64,000 nt of DNA. Source: Kitasatospora sp. Root107. GTDB taxonomy: Bacteria; Actinomycetota; Actinomycetes; Streptomycetales; Streptomycetaceae. Position 1 is the first letter of the stretch, and each line of letters begins with the position of its first letter. Made by a program: the position numbers and the translations under genes. The stretch is from assembly GCF_001424875.1 (NCBI RefSeq), contig NZ_LMCT01000067.1, positions 239,657 to 303,656 on the forward strand, read 5' to 3'. The notes under the pieces are model-generated. The model saw nothing but the letters and a program-made list of their open reading frames with translations, was not told the DNA's origin and ran no database searches. Below, piece by piece: positions 45,475 to 52,933 of the stretch.

Positions 45475-45524
45475 GGGGCGACTCTAGCAAGGAAGTTACC
45501 GGCGGGTAATGTGACTGGCGTCAC

Positions 45525-46787
45525 TTAGGTGTGAGTGCCCCGGATGAGGGTGACCACCTCGGCGGCGGTGTCCCGGACGGCGGTCAGCTCGGTCAGGAAG
45601 TGCCAGTAGTCGGGGTGCCGGCCTGCCTCCTCGAGTGCTGCCACCGCCCGGTCCAGCCGGGCCACCGCCGCGTCCAGCGGAGCCGCGTGCCGGGGGTCCG
45701 GCGTCTGCCGACCGGTCATCGCCAGCCGCTGGGCGTCCCGGATTGCGAACCTGGCCCGCTCGATCTCCTTGTGCGGGTCGTGCGCCACTTCGTTGAGCTG
45801 CCGGAGCCGCCCGTGTACCGCCGCGATCGAGCCGTCCGCGCTGTCCAGCAGCGCCCGTACCGTCCCGATCGCCCCGGTCGCGTCCGGCCAGCGCTGCTCG
45901 TCCCGGGCCCGGACCGCCTCGGTCAGCTTGGCCCGGGCGGCGACGGCCGCCTCGTGCGCCTGCTCCGGTACGTGCTGGAGGTCCTGCCAGCAGGCCAGGC
46001 TGAACCGGCGGCGCAGCTCGCTCAGCGCGGGCTCGATGCTCTCGCTCTTGGTCTCCAGCGCCTGGATCCGGGTGCGCAGGCTGCCCACCCTGCGGTCGAT
46101 CTCCCGGGCCTTCTCCGGCCGCTGTTCGGCCGAGACCCGGATCGCCTCGGCGCGCAGCGCCACGTCCTCGGCCCGCTTGAGCGTCGGCGCCACGCCGTGC
46201 CGGCCCGCACCCTCGTTCAGCCTGGTCAACTCCGGTGCCAGCTCGGCGAGTCGGGCCGCCAGGTCGTCCGCCTTCAGCCCCGCCGAGCGGACCGCCTCCA
46301 GCGCGGTGGTGGCACCCAGCAGCGCCCGCTTGGCCCGCTCCACCGCCGGGGTGACCCGGATCAGCTGAGCTTCGGCGTGCTGCAGTATCGGCTGCAGCCG
46401 GGCCAGGAAGCCGGTCAGCTCGGTCTGGGTACCCGTCAGCTTCTGCTTGGCCTGCTCCAGCTGCCGGCGGGCCTGGCTCGCGGTCGCCGCGTCCAGCTCC
46501 GCGTCCTCCAGGTCATGCGCATCCAGCGCGGCCAGGTACTCGACGCTCACCTCGTTGACCCGGCCCGAGAGCTGCTGGAAGTCGGTGAGCGCCTGACGGG
46601 CCGTCCGGTCGTCCTCGGCCGCGCGGATCGTCTCGACCGCGAGCTCGACCTCCCGCTGGGCGGAGTCCAGCTCGTAGAACGCCTGCTGCGCCGCATCCCT
46701 GGCGGCCTGGGCCTCCGCCCGCTGCGTATCGGCCCGCCGCCACCAGCCACCCCGCCCGCCGCCGCCACCGGCCACCCTCACGCCCAC
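45525..46787 (-). CDS. Long coiled-coil protein, function unknown
   Basis: A protein of about 420 residues, almost wholly alpha-helical with heptad patterns (about 35-330), rich in Ala, Arg, Glu and Gln. The N-terminus is Gly-rich (VRVAGGGGG) without a clear membrane segment. The GTG at 46785-46787 is the most likely start, as the open frame further up is basic and non-helical. No known domain was recognised. It is the last chromosomal protein gene before the integrated element. Confidence 0.7.
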   Translation of the reverse strand: MGVRVAGGGGGRGGWWRRADTQRAEAQAARDAAQQAFYELDSAQREVELAVETIRAAEDDRTARQALTDFQQLSGRVNEVSVEYLAALDAHDLEDAELDAATASQARRQLEQAKQKLTGTQTELTGFLARLQPILQHAEAQLIRVTPAVERAKRALLGATTALEAVRSAGLKADDLAARLAELAPELTRLNEGAGRHGVAPTLKRAEDVALRAEAIRVSAEQRPEKAREIDRRVGSLRTRIQALETKSESIEPALSELRRRFSLACWQDLQHVPEQAHEAAVAARAKLTEAVRARDEQRWPDATGAIGTVRALLDSADGSIAAVHGRLRQLNEVAHDPHKEIERARFAIRDAQRLAMTGRQTPDPRHAAPLDAAVARLDRAVAALEEAGRHPDYWHFLTELTAVRDTAAEVVTLIRGTHT

Positions 46788-46951
46788 ACTCCCAGTCCGG
46801 TCCGCACGCCTCCGCCCCATTCTCGCCGATCACCCCACGATCCCGGCACCCTTCCGGCCCCCCGGCCCGAAAGCCTGCGGCGGACCACTCCCCGGACCAG
46901 GTACTCTTGGCTCTCGTCGTACGCCGCCGGACCCTCGGCGCGCCACGATGG

Positions 46952-47023
46952 GGGCGCATAGCTCAGCGGTAGAGCGCCGCCCTTACAAGGCGGATGTCGG
47001 CGGTTCGAAACCGTCTGCGCCCA
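46952..47023 (+). tRNA. tRNA-Val (TAC), integration site
   Basis: A 72-nt cloverleaf. Acceptor GGGCGCA pairs with TGCGCCC, the anticodon arm CCGCC-CTTACAA-GGCGG gives anticodon TAC (Val), and the T-loop is TTCGAAA. CCA is not encoded. The integrase gene follows 69 bases beyond its 3' end in the usual AICE arrangement. Confidence 0.96.
46985..47023 (+). other. Probable attL at the 3' half of tRNA-Val
   Basis: The tyrosine integrase and excisionase genes begin directly downstream, so the attachment core should be in the 3' half of this tRNA. The matching attR was looked for to 64,000 and not seen, so exact boundaries cannot be given. Confidence 0.55.
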
Positions 47024-47040
47024 CAGTGCTTGAACTGCAC

Positions 47041-47074
47041 AGAAGCCCCGGACCGTTCCCGGTCCGGGGCTTCT
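47041..47074. terminator. Terminator between tRNA-Val and integrase
   Basis: A perfect 15-bp stem AGAAGCCCCGGACCG with loop TTCC and complement, placed between the tRNA and the end of the convergent integrase gene. Confidence 0.83.
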
Positions 47075-47091
47075 GACATCAGAAACTGACA

Positions 47092-48225
47092 TCAACGGGG
47101 CTTGCGCAGCAGCCGATCCATGTTGGCCAGGGCGTCCCGCTGGGTGTCCTGGGTGACGTGAGTGTAGACGTTCATCGTCAGCCCGATCTGGCTGTGGCCC
47201 AGGATCTCCATCACCACCCGGGGCGACACCCCGGAGGCGACCAGCAGCGTCGCCGTGCCGTGCCGGGCGTCGTGCAGCCGAACGACGGGCACCTTCGCGT
47301 CGGCCGCGATCCTGCGGAACGAGCGGTAGACGTTGGTCGGCTCGACTGGGCGGCCGGTCCGGGTGGTGAAGATGTAGCCCGTCTCCACCCACTTCGCGCC
47401 GGCCGCCTGCCGGGTCGCCTCCTGTCGCAGCCGCTGCCAGCGCAGAGCGACCACCGCGATCCGGGGGAGCGGGATCGGCCGGCGCTTGCCGTTCTTCGTG
47501 CTGTCCGCGTAGAGCGCGCCGTCGACGCGGTGCAGCTGCTCACTGACGACCAGCGACCTGTTGTCGAGGTTCACGTCCGACCAGCGCAGGCCGATGATCT
47601 CGCCGCGCCGCATGCCGAGGGCAATCGCCAGCATGAAGGCGGCGTAGAGGGGGTCCGTCCGGGCCTCGGTCAGGAAGGCGAGGGTCTGGTCCAGCGTCCA
47701 CGGCTGCGATTCCCTGCTCACCACGCGCGGCGGCGGCACCATCATGGCCACATTCCGGCTGATCAGCTCGTCTCGGCAAGCGGCGGTGAGTGCGGTCCGC
47801 AGCACCTTGTGCGCCTCCTTGGCGGTGGCAGCGCTGGACTGCTCGGTCACCTTCGCCAGGAACAGCCGCACATCCCGGGGGCTGAGCGACTCCAGGCCCT
47901 TGGTGCCCAGCAGGGGGAGGAGGTAGAGCCGCACGTGCATCTCGTACTTCGAGGCCGTCGTGCGCTTGCGCTGCGGGACCACGAAGTGCTCCAGCCAGTA
48001 GGGGAGCCACTCCGAGAGCTTCGCCGAACGCGTCGGGGTGGGGACACCCTGCTTGTCGCGCTCCACCAACTCCCTGCGCTTCTGGTCGCACTCCTCCCAC
48101 GTCTTGCCGTAGACGAACTTGCGGGCCCGGGTGCCGTCGGGCTGCGGGACGTAGACGGCGGCCTGGTAGCGGCCGTCCTTGCGCCTAGTCACGGTGCCGG
48201 AGCCGTTGGGCTTCTTCTTGGCCAT
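47092..48225 (-). CDS. int: Tyrosine recombinase (AICE integrase)
   Basis: A 377-residue phage-type integrase. The N-terminal arm-binding region (GSGTVTRRKDGRYQAAVYVP) is followed by a core-binding domain (about 65-160) and the catalytic domain with Arg206 (MRRGE), His318/Arg321 (HDAR), His344 (GHSQ) and the nucleophile Tyr354 (NVYTHV). It catalyses integration into tRNA-Val and, with Xis, excision. Its start abuts the xis stop, so the two are coupled. Confidence 0.96.
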   Translation of the reverse strand: MAKKKPNGSGTVTRRKDGRYQAAVYVPQPDGTRARKFVYGKTWEECDQKRRELVERDKQGVPTPTRSAKLSEWLPYWLEHFVVPQRKRTTASKYEMHVRLYLLPLLGTKGLESLSPRDVRLFLAKVTEQSSAATAKEAHKVLRTALTAACRDELISRNVAMMVPPPRVVSRESQPWTLDQTLAFLTEARTDPLYAAFMLAIALGMRRGEIIGLRWSDVNLDNRSLVVSEQLHRVDGALYADSTKNGKRRPIPLPRIAVVALRWQRLRQEATRQAAGAKWVETGYIFTTRTGRPVEPTNVYRSFRRIAADAKVPVVRLHDARHGTATLLVASGVSPRVVMEILGHSQIGLTMNVYTHVTQDTQRDALANMDRLLRKPR

Positions 48226-48414
48226 TCAGTTGCTCTCTTCCATCTTGCTGCGGATGTAGGCGGTGAGGCAGTCGGCGGGGATGCGGCGGCATCGGCCCTC
48301 GGTGAAGGTGCGGAGCTTCTTGGAGCGGATGAGGTCGTAGACCTTGCTGCGGCTCATCCGAAGGGCCGTCATGACCTCGGGGACGGTGAGGACTTCGGGG
48401 ATGGCAGTGCTCAA
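48226..48414 (-). CDS. xis: Excisionase (helix-turn-helix, AlpA/MerR-like)
   Basis: A 62-residue protein that is a single DNA-binding helix-turn-helix (LTVPEVMTALRMSRSKVYDLIRSKKLRTF), standard for AICE and phage excisionases. It is read immediately before int with no gap, so excision factors are produced together. Upstream is the GGTAGCGG repeat cluster. Confidence 0.9.
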   Translation of the reverse strand: MSTAIPEVLTVPEVMTALRMSRSKVYDLIRSKKLRTFTEGRCRRIPADCLTAYIRSKMEESN

Positions 48415-48470
48415 CGGCGGTCCCTTGCTCGTGATGGCTGAGTTGGTGGGTCGGCTTCACTCCGGGGAAT

Positions 48471-48546
48471 CCGCTACCGCCGCTACCCCGCTACCGCGCA
48501 GGTCAGAGGGGGTCATTTGGTAGCGGCAGTGGTAGCGGTAGCGGAT
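48471..48546. repeat. GGTAGCGG repeat cluster A (3+3, mirrored)
   Basis: CCGCTACC occurs at 48472, 48481 and 48489; its complement GGTAGCGG occurs at 48520, 48532 and 48538. The outer 11 bases (TCCGCTACCGC and complement) are also paired, so the cluster is one large dyad. It lies between xis and the replication helicase gene, the expected place for an element replication origin or control region. Confidence 0.8.
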
Positions 48547-48553
48547 AGGTGAC

Positions 48554-49852
48554 TCAGCCGACGGTGGTGAACTCCGCTGGGGCATCGGCGGCGGGGGCGG
48601 GGGAGCTAGCCGCTACCGCTACCTCTGCCGCTACCGAAAAGAGGGCCCTGACCTGCGAGGTAGCGGCGGTAGCGGCGGTAGCGGATTCCTCGGGGACGGG
48701 CGGGCAGTACCGCAGCCAGGCGTCGGCGAGGTCGTCGGCGTAGTAGCCCTTGAGGACGGTTTTGGGGCCGGTCTTGATGTTGCGGGGCTTGATGGCCTTG
48801 CCCGCGGGGGTGACGTACTCGCCGAGCATCTGGGAGAGGGTCCGGGTGGTGAGCGGCCGGCCGTCGAGGTCGGCCCAGGGGGCGTCGTCCAGGTCGTTGA
48901 GCTGTTCCACTAGCGCGGTGCTGAGCAGCCGCTCTGCGGTGCCGAAGATGGCCCGCAGGTCGGTGAGCAGGCGGATGCCGAGGGAGCTGCTGTCGTCGCC
49001 CTGGGCTGCCTTGACCAGGTGGATGCACGCGGCGCGCGCCCGGGCGGGCCAGGCACCTCCGGCGGCGTCGGCGACGGCGAGCAGGGGCTCCCACACGTCG
49101 GCGGGCCGGTCGGTGACCCCGTCGGGCATCTCGGGCCACGCTCCGTCGACCTGCTCGCGCACCGACTCCGCCCAGTTGGCGAGGCGGTCGCGCAGCACGT
49201 GGCCCTCGGGCTCGTTGATGCGCTCGCGGAACGGCTCGACCGTCTCGTTGGGGGCGCGGCGGCGCATCCGGATGACGATGGAGCGGCTCATGATCGTGTC
49301 GGGGAGGCCGCCGAGTCCGGCGAGGGCGAGGGCGGCGTAGACCGGGAACTTCACGATCCTGTGGGTGTCACCCTCCCGAACGGTGCGGATGACCCCGCCG
49401 GTGCGTCGGTACCCGGAGTTGATGAGACCGCGCAGTTCCTCGTTCCCTGCTGCCTTCGGTCCGAAGATCGCGTCGACCTCGTCCCACAGGATGGTGGGGA
49501 GCCCGGCGGAGTCGCTGGAGACGGAGCGGAACAGCGCGCTGGGGCTGATGTCGTTGGTGACCAGCGGCCGGGGCACCAGGGTCTGGATGATCTCCAGCGC
49601 CCGCGTCTTGCCGCTCTGCGGCTCCGGGGAGAGGAACGCCAGGCGCGGGGTGGTCCCGAAGCAGTCCATCAGGTGCGCGTGGGCGTCCCAGAGGACCACG
49701 GCGACGTACGCGTGCTCGCTGGGGAAGACGTTGAAGCGCCGATGGTGGGCTTCCACCACGTCCAGCAGCAGCGCCCCGTCTTCGGGCTCCGACGGTCCGT
49801 TGTCGCTCTGGGGATTGCTCTTAGGGGAGAAGTGGTCTGGCTGCTTGGTCAT
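48554..49852 (-). CDS. DUF3631 AAA-type replication helicase
   Basis: A 432-residue P-loop protein. Walker A is SPEPQSGKT near 75, Walker B is TILWDEVDAIFG near 118, and an arginine-rich MSRSIVIRMRRR sensor region follows. The DUF3631 C-terminal part begins near 230. It is paired with the primase-polymerase by a four-base overlap, the known AICE replication module. The last 45 residues (ESATAATAATSQ and AAEVAVAAS) are encoded by repeat cluster B, so the C-terminus is Ala-rich. Confidence 0.9.
   Translation of the reverse strand: MTKQPDHFSPKSNPQSDNGPSEPEDGALLLDVVEAHHRRFNVFPSEHAYVAVVLWDAHAHLMDCFGTTPRLAFLSPEPQSGKTRALEIIQTLVPRPLVTNDISPSALFRSVSSDSAGLPTILWDEVDAIFGPKAAGNEELRGLINSGYRRTGGVIRTVREGDTHRIVKFPVYAALALAGLGGLPDTIMSRSIVIRMRRRAPNETVEPFRERINEPEGHVLRDRLANWAESVREQVDGAWPEMPDGVTDRPADVWEPLLAVADAAGGAWPARARAACIHLVKAAQGDDSSSLGIRLLTDLRAIFGTAERLLSTALVEQLNDLDDAPWADLDGRPLTTRTLSQMLGEYVTPAGKAIKPRNIKTGPKTVLKGYYADDLADAWLRYCPPVPEESATAATAATSQVRALFSVAAEVAVAASSPAPAADAPAEFTTVG
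48611..48685. repeat. GGTAGCGG repeat cluster B (3+3, mirrored), inside the helicase gene
   Basis: CCGCTACC at 48611, 48617 and 48629; GGTAGCGG at 48660, 48669 and 48678. Same 3+3 mirrored layout as cluster A, about 140 bases away, but within codons of the helicase C-terminus. Together there are twelve copies in 215 bases. Confidence 0.8.
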
Positions 49853-50778
49853 GCCGCGGCGCCCGGGTTGTTGCGGATCGACCAGGCCAGGGCGCTGGCC
49901 ACCACGCCGTCGACGTAGCGGCTCTGGAGGCCGGCCGCCTCGCCGGCGCCCCTAAGAGCGTCTTCGACCTCTTCCCGGTCGAGCTGGCCGCTGGCGACGA
50001 AGCGTCCCAGGGCTCGGGCGGCTCGCAGCAGGGTGGCGTTGCGCTGGCCCTCGGGGGCGCTGGCAACGGCGCGGGTCTCGTTGTGCAGGGCGGCGGCCAC
50101 GTACGCGCCGGCCCGGTCGCCCGTGGTCGGTGCCGGGGTCCAGGTGCGCCGGGGGACGGGCTGCGGCTCGGCCAGCAGGTCGGCGAGCCAGCTCGGGAGC
50201 GGGACCGGGTCCGTGTCGCACTCCACGGTGTAAGGGCGGCCGTCGATGGTGCTGGCGGGGGCGACGACGTAGCCGCCGCCCGCCCGGGTATCGATCTTCC
50301 ACCCGAGCCGTCCCGCCGTGTTCCGCAGCACGACACTCTCGGGGGCGGTGAAGTAGAGCTGCCAACCGCCGCTCCACGTCCGGACCGTGAACGTCTGCGG
50401 CACCACATGCTGGTGACGGATGGCCAGGTGGTCGAGCATGTCCCGTCCGTCGGTGATGCCCAGCTCGGCGACCTCGCTTGGCGGGGTGTCGTCGGGGCTC
50501 TTGGGGATGTCCAGGTCGATGACGACCAGGCGGGAGGGGCCGGTGGCCAGGCCGATGTTGTAGGGGGCCTGCTCCCACGCGTACCGGATGATCTCCGGTG
50601 CCGTGGTGGCGCGCTGCTCCCAGCCCTGGTGGCCGTCGGCGCAGATGCCGGTGGCCGGGCAGCGGGTTTCGCCGTGGAGGGCGGGGCGCTTGGTGTTCGG
50701 GGTGAGGGGGAAGACATGGAAGCCGCGGGCGGCGAGCGCAAGCGCGCTGGCCAGCAGCGGGTTCGGGTGTGCGGTCAT
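49849..50778 (-). CDS. Bifunctional primase-polymerase (Prim-Pol type)
   Basis: A 309-residue archaeo-eukaryotic-type primase. LAARGFHVFPLTPNTKRPAL is the Prim-Pol N-terminus; the metal acids lie in VVIDLDIPKS near 88-92; ATGPSRL and GGGYVVAPAST are further motifs. The ATG at 50776-50778 was chosen because the longer frame is a shadow of the next gene. It primes element replication with the DUF3631 helicase. Confidence 0.91.
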   Translation of the reverse strand: MTAHPNPLLASALALAARGFHVFPLTPNTKRPALHGETRCPATGICADGHQGWEQRATTAPEIIRYAWEQAPYNIGLATGPSRLVVIDLDIPKSPDDTPPSEVAELGITDGRDMLDHLAIRHQHVVPQTFTVRTWSGGWQLYFTAPESVVLRNTAGRLGWKIDTRAGGGYVVAPASTIDGRPYTVECDTDPVPLPSWLADLLAEPQPVPRRTWTPAPTTGDRAGAYVAAALHNETRAVASAPEGQRNATLLRAARALGRFVASGQLDREEVEDALRGAGEAAGLQSRYVDGVVASALAWSIRNNPGAAA

Positions 50779-50796
50779 GAGGGCCCTTTCGGGAAG

Positions 50797-50838
50797 CACC
50801 AGGCCCGCCACCGGTCGTTCGCGGTGGCGGGCCTGGTG
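50797..50838. terminator. Hairpin between the Prim-Pol gene and the next upstream gene
   Basis: A perfect 16-bp stem CACCAGGCCCGCCACC and complement with a 10-base loop. It separates the replication genes from the upstream small genes and may attenuate transcription. Confidence 0.75.
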
Positions 50839-50846
50839 ACGGTGGG

Positions 50847-51206
50847 TCAGAGGTTGAACAGGGCGTCCGGCTCGGTGGCGTGGGCGGTGGTGCGCTGCTG
50901 CTTGCGGGCGGCGGCGAGGGCGCCGTGGTGGCAGCCGGGGCACCAGGCGGCCAGCCGCCCGGCCGGGAGCGCGGCGACGCGGTGCGGGGGCAGCAGGAGA
51001 TCGGCCGGGCGGGCGGGTGCGGCGATGAGGCGGACGGTTCCGCCGCCGTGCCGGTGCCCGTGGCCGCCGTCCTCGCGCTGGCAGCGAATGCCTCCGTCGT
51101 CGGCCTTGTGCTTCTTCCCGCACTGCCCGGTGCACCAGCAGCGGTGCCCGTGCGCGTCCATGACGGCCTGCCAGAGATCGGCCGCCGTCATGGGCGGGGC
51201 GCTCAC
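50847..51206 (-). CDS. Cys/His-rich AICE protein, function unknown
   Basis: A 119-residue protein. CWCTGQCGKKH near 25-35 and CPGCHHG near 94-100 could bind zinc; a His/Gly-rich stretch lies between. The pattern is loosely HNH-like but no catalytic motif is certain. Its GTG start overlaps the stop of the 51203 gene (GTGA), so the two are translationally coupled. Confidence 0.65.
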   Translation of the reverse strand: MSAPPMTAADLWQAVMDAHGHRCWCTGQCGKKHKADDGGIRCQREDGGHGHRHGGGTVRLIAAPARPADLLLPPHRVAALPAGRLAAWCPGCHHGALAAARKQQRTTAHATEPDALFNL

Positions 51207-51787
51207 CGCAGTGCCCCGATCAGGTGGGCGTGCTGGTTGGCGTGCTGGGCCAGGGCCTGGACGGTGCGCTTGGCTTCCTGGACGGTGCGGGTGGCGTGGT
51301 AACCGCCGGCGGGCGCGGTCAGCAGGTGGAGCGGCACCGGGATGAGGAAGACGGCGGTGGTCAGCAGGGTCGGGCGGGTGACGGTCTCCGGCTGGATGCG
51401 CGGGTGCCAGGGGCTGGGGTTCCAGGTGTCGCGGTAGGTGGACCAGTCGTCCATCCGGACCGCGGGCCGCACGGCCAGGGCCCGGTGGGTGATGGGGAGT
51501 TCGGCCCGCAGGTGGAGGTTGCCCTCCTCGTCCACGTCGGCCGTGAGGGTGGCGAGGTCGGGGCGGATGAGGACGTAGCCGGGGCTCATGACGGGGCTGG
51601 TGGCGATGTGCCAGGCGGCCGTGGCGAACTCGACCGGGGTGAGCGGGTTGCGGGGGCCGCCGAACTGGTCGGCGCGGTCTGCGAGGTAGGCGCCGTAGCG
51701 GGAGTGGCCGTTGGAGGCGCGCTCGCGGTCGTACGCGTCGTCGGTGTAGGCGATGGTGTGCTCGTCGAAGCTGGTGTTCTGGGGCAT
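51203..51787 (-). CDS. Conserved-looking AICE protein, function unknown
   Basis: A 194-residue soluble protein starting MPQNTSFDEHTIAYTDDAYDRERASNGHS, with a central mixed alpha/beta region and a helical C-terminus (TVQEAKRTVQALAQHANQHAHLIG). No domain was recognised. It ends in a four-base overlap with the next gene. Its position between SSB and the replication genes suggests a DNA-metabolism role, which is inference only. Confidence 0.68.
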   Translation of the reverse strand: MPQNTSFDEHTIAYTDDAYDRERASNGHSRYGAYLADRADQFGGPRNPLTPVEFATAAWHIATSPVMSPGYVLIRPDLATLTADVDEEGNLHLRAELPITHRALAVRPAVRMDDWSTYRDTWNPSPWHPRIQPETVTRPTLLTTAVFLIPVPLHLLTAPAGGYHATRTVQEAKRTVQALAQHANQHAHLIGALR

Positions 51788-51825
51788 GCTGGACCTCTGG
51801 TCTCGTCTCGTACGTGATCGGAAGG

Positions 51826-51873
51826 ACCCCGCAGCAGCCAGCTCTCTGCCAAGTGCGCAGGCTGCTGCGGGGT
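51826..51873. terminator. Hairpin between ssb and the 51203 gene
   Basis: ACCCCGCAGCAGCC and its complement (14 bp, 20-base loop) followed by TTTCGTTC on the plus strand. It could be a terminator or attenuator after ssb. Confidence 0.6.
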
Positions 51874-51894
51874 TTCGTTCTGTCAGGCCCGGGG

Positions 51895-52389
51895 CTAGAA
51901 CGGGGGCTCTTCGCCGCTACCGGACCACTGGCCACCGGCATTGGCACCGGCGCCGGCCGGGGCGGGCGCGCTGGCCGACCACTGGTCGGCGGCCGGCCCG
52001 CCGGCCGAACTGGCCTGGATGCGCTGGGCTTTGGTGACCGTGGCGGTGGCGAAGCGCAGGCTGGGGCCGATGTCGTCCAGGTCGAGGCCGAGCATGGAGC
52101 GGTTCTCGCCCTCGGGGGTCTGCCAGTTGTGCTGGACGAGGCGGCCGGTGGCGACCACGCGCATGCCCTTGGTGAGGGTCTCGGCGGCGTTGGTGGCGAT
52201 CTCGCGCCAGGCGGTGACCCGCAGGAACAGCGCGGTGCCGTCCTTCCACTGGTTGGTGGTCTTGTCGTAGGAGCGCGGGGTGGAGGCGACGGTGAAGCGG
52301 GCCATCGCCACCCCGGCCGGGGTGAAGCGGAGTTCGGGGTCGTCGGTGAGGTTGCCGACGACGGTGATGGGGGTGTCTCCGACGGACAC
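51895..52389 (-). CDS. ssb: Single-stranded DNA-binding protein
   Basis: A 164-residue OB-fold protein: ITVVGNLTDDPELRFTPAGVAMARFTVAS, FLRVTAWREIATNAAETLTKGMRVVATGRL, and the acidic C-terminal tip EEPPF that binds partner proteins. The GTG at 52387-52389 follows GGAGG. It is element-encoded, additional to the chromosomal SSB, and probably protects single-stranded intermediates during replication. Confidence 0.94.
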   Translation of the reverse strand: MSVGDTPITVVGNLTDDPELRFTPAGVAMARFTVASTPRSYDKTTNQWKDGTALFLRVTAWREIATNAAETLTKGMRVVATGRLVQHNWQTPEGENRSMLGLDLDDIGPSLRFATATVTKAQRIQASSAGGPAADQWSASAPAPAGAGANAGGQWSGSGEEPPF

Positions 52390-52450
52390 GGGAGCCTCCG
52401 AGAAGGTGGGGCGTGTGGTGGTCCGGGAGCGGGTCTGTCCGTCCCCCGCA

Positions 52451-52491
52451 CGGTCCGGCCCCTGCCGCTGGGAGCGACAGGGGCCGGACCG
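52451..52491. terminator. Hairpin between ssb and the Cys-rich gene
   Basis: CGGTCCGGCCCCTG and its 14-base complement with a 13-base loop, directly after the Cys-rich gene on the minus strand. Confidence 0.75.
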
Positions 52492-52516
52492 CACGGCCGG
52501 TCGGGCAGGCTGGTTG

Positions 52517-52669
52517 TCAGTGGCCCTGGTGGTGCGCGACGTAGCCGGGGCACTCCGCGTCGGGGCAGTCGCAGCCGCAGCATTCGCCGCAGATGTCGCC
52601 GCCGCACTCCTCGCAGTTTTCGTGGGGGTCGGTGCAGTGCTCGGAGGCGCATTCGTCGCAGTAGGACAC
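52517..52669 (-). CDS. 50-residue Cys-rich zinc-finger-like protein
   Basis: GTG at 52667-52669 opens a 50-codon frame with 11 cysteines in CxxC-type spacing (YCDECASEHC, NCEECGGDICGECCGCDC, ECPG). The density of paired cysteines and acidic residues suggests a compact metal-binding protein. It has only a weak purine-rich ribosome site (GAAGAGAGAAG). It lies between the repeat-bearing promoter region and ssb. Confidence 0.65.
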   Translation of the reverse strand: MSYCDECASEHCTDPHENCEECGGDICGECCGCDCPDAECPGYVAHHQGH

Positions 52670-52796
52670 GGTGTTCTTCTCTCTTCGCTGGTTACGGTGT
52701 GTTGCGATCGGAGGGTTCCGGCCGGCTGCCGGAGCCGGGGGCGGTCATCAGGTCCGTGCTGGGCCCAAATCGGCCTGGAGGCGGGGGTGTCCGTCT

Positions 52797-52925
52797 CTGA
52801 TTGGATTGATTGGTTTTCGCAGGTCACGATCGGTTCTCTGATTGGCGGCTGATTGGTTTCCCAATGGCTGACGGGCGAATGCCCGCCGATCGATTGCCAA
52901 TCAGATTCCGATCAGCCGCCAATCA
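52797..52925. repeat. CTGATTGG repeat cluster
   Basis: CTGATTGG occurs at 52797, 52838 and 52849, with TTGATTGG at 52806; the complement CCAATCAG occurs at 52897 and CCAATCA at 52919. The stretch is AT-richer than its surroundings and sits between the translocase stop and the Cys-rich gene. It may control the replication operon or be an origin or transfer site. Confidence 0.72.
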
Positions 52926-52933
52926 CACGTCGA

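Noticed and set aside
48471..48685. CRISPR array from the regular GGTAGCGG repeats
   Set aside because: Repeat units are 8 bases with spacers of 0-12 bases and are mirrored; there are no cas genes.
50847..51206. HNH endonuclease call for the Cys/His-rich protein
   Set aside because: Cysteine pairs are present but the catalytic His-Asn-His order cannot be placed with confidence.
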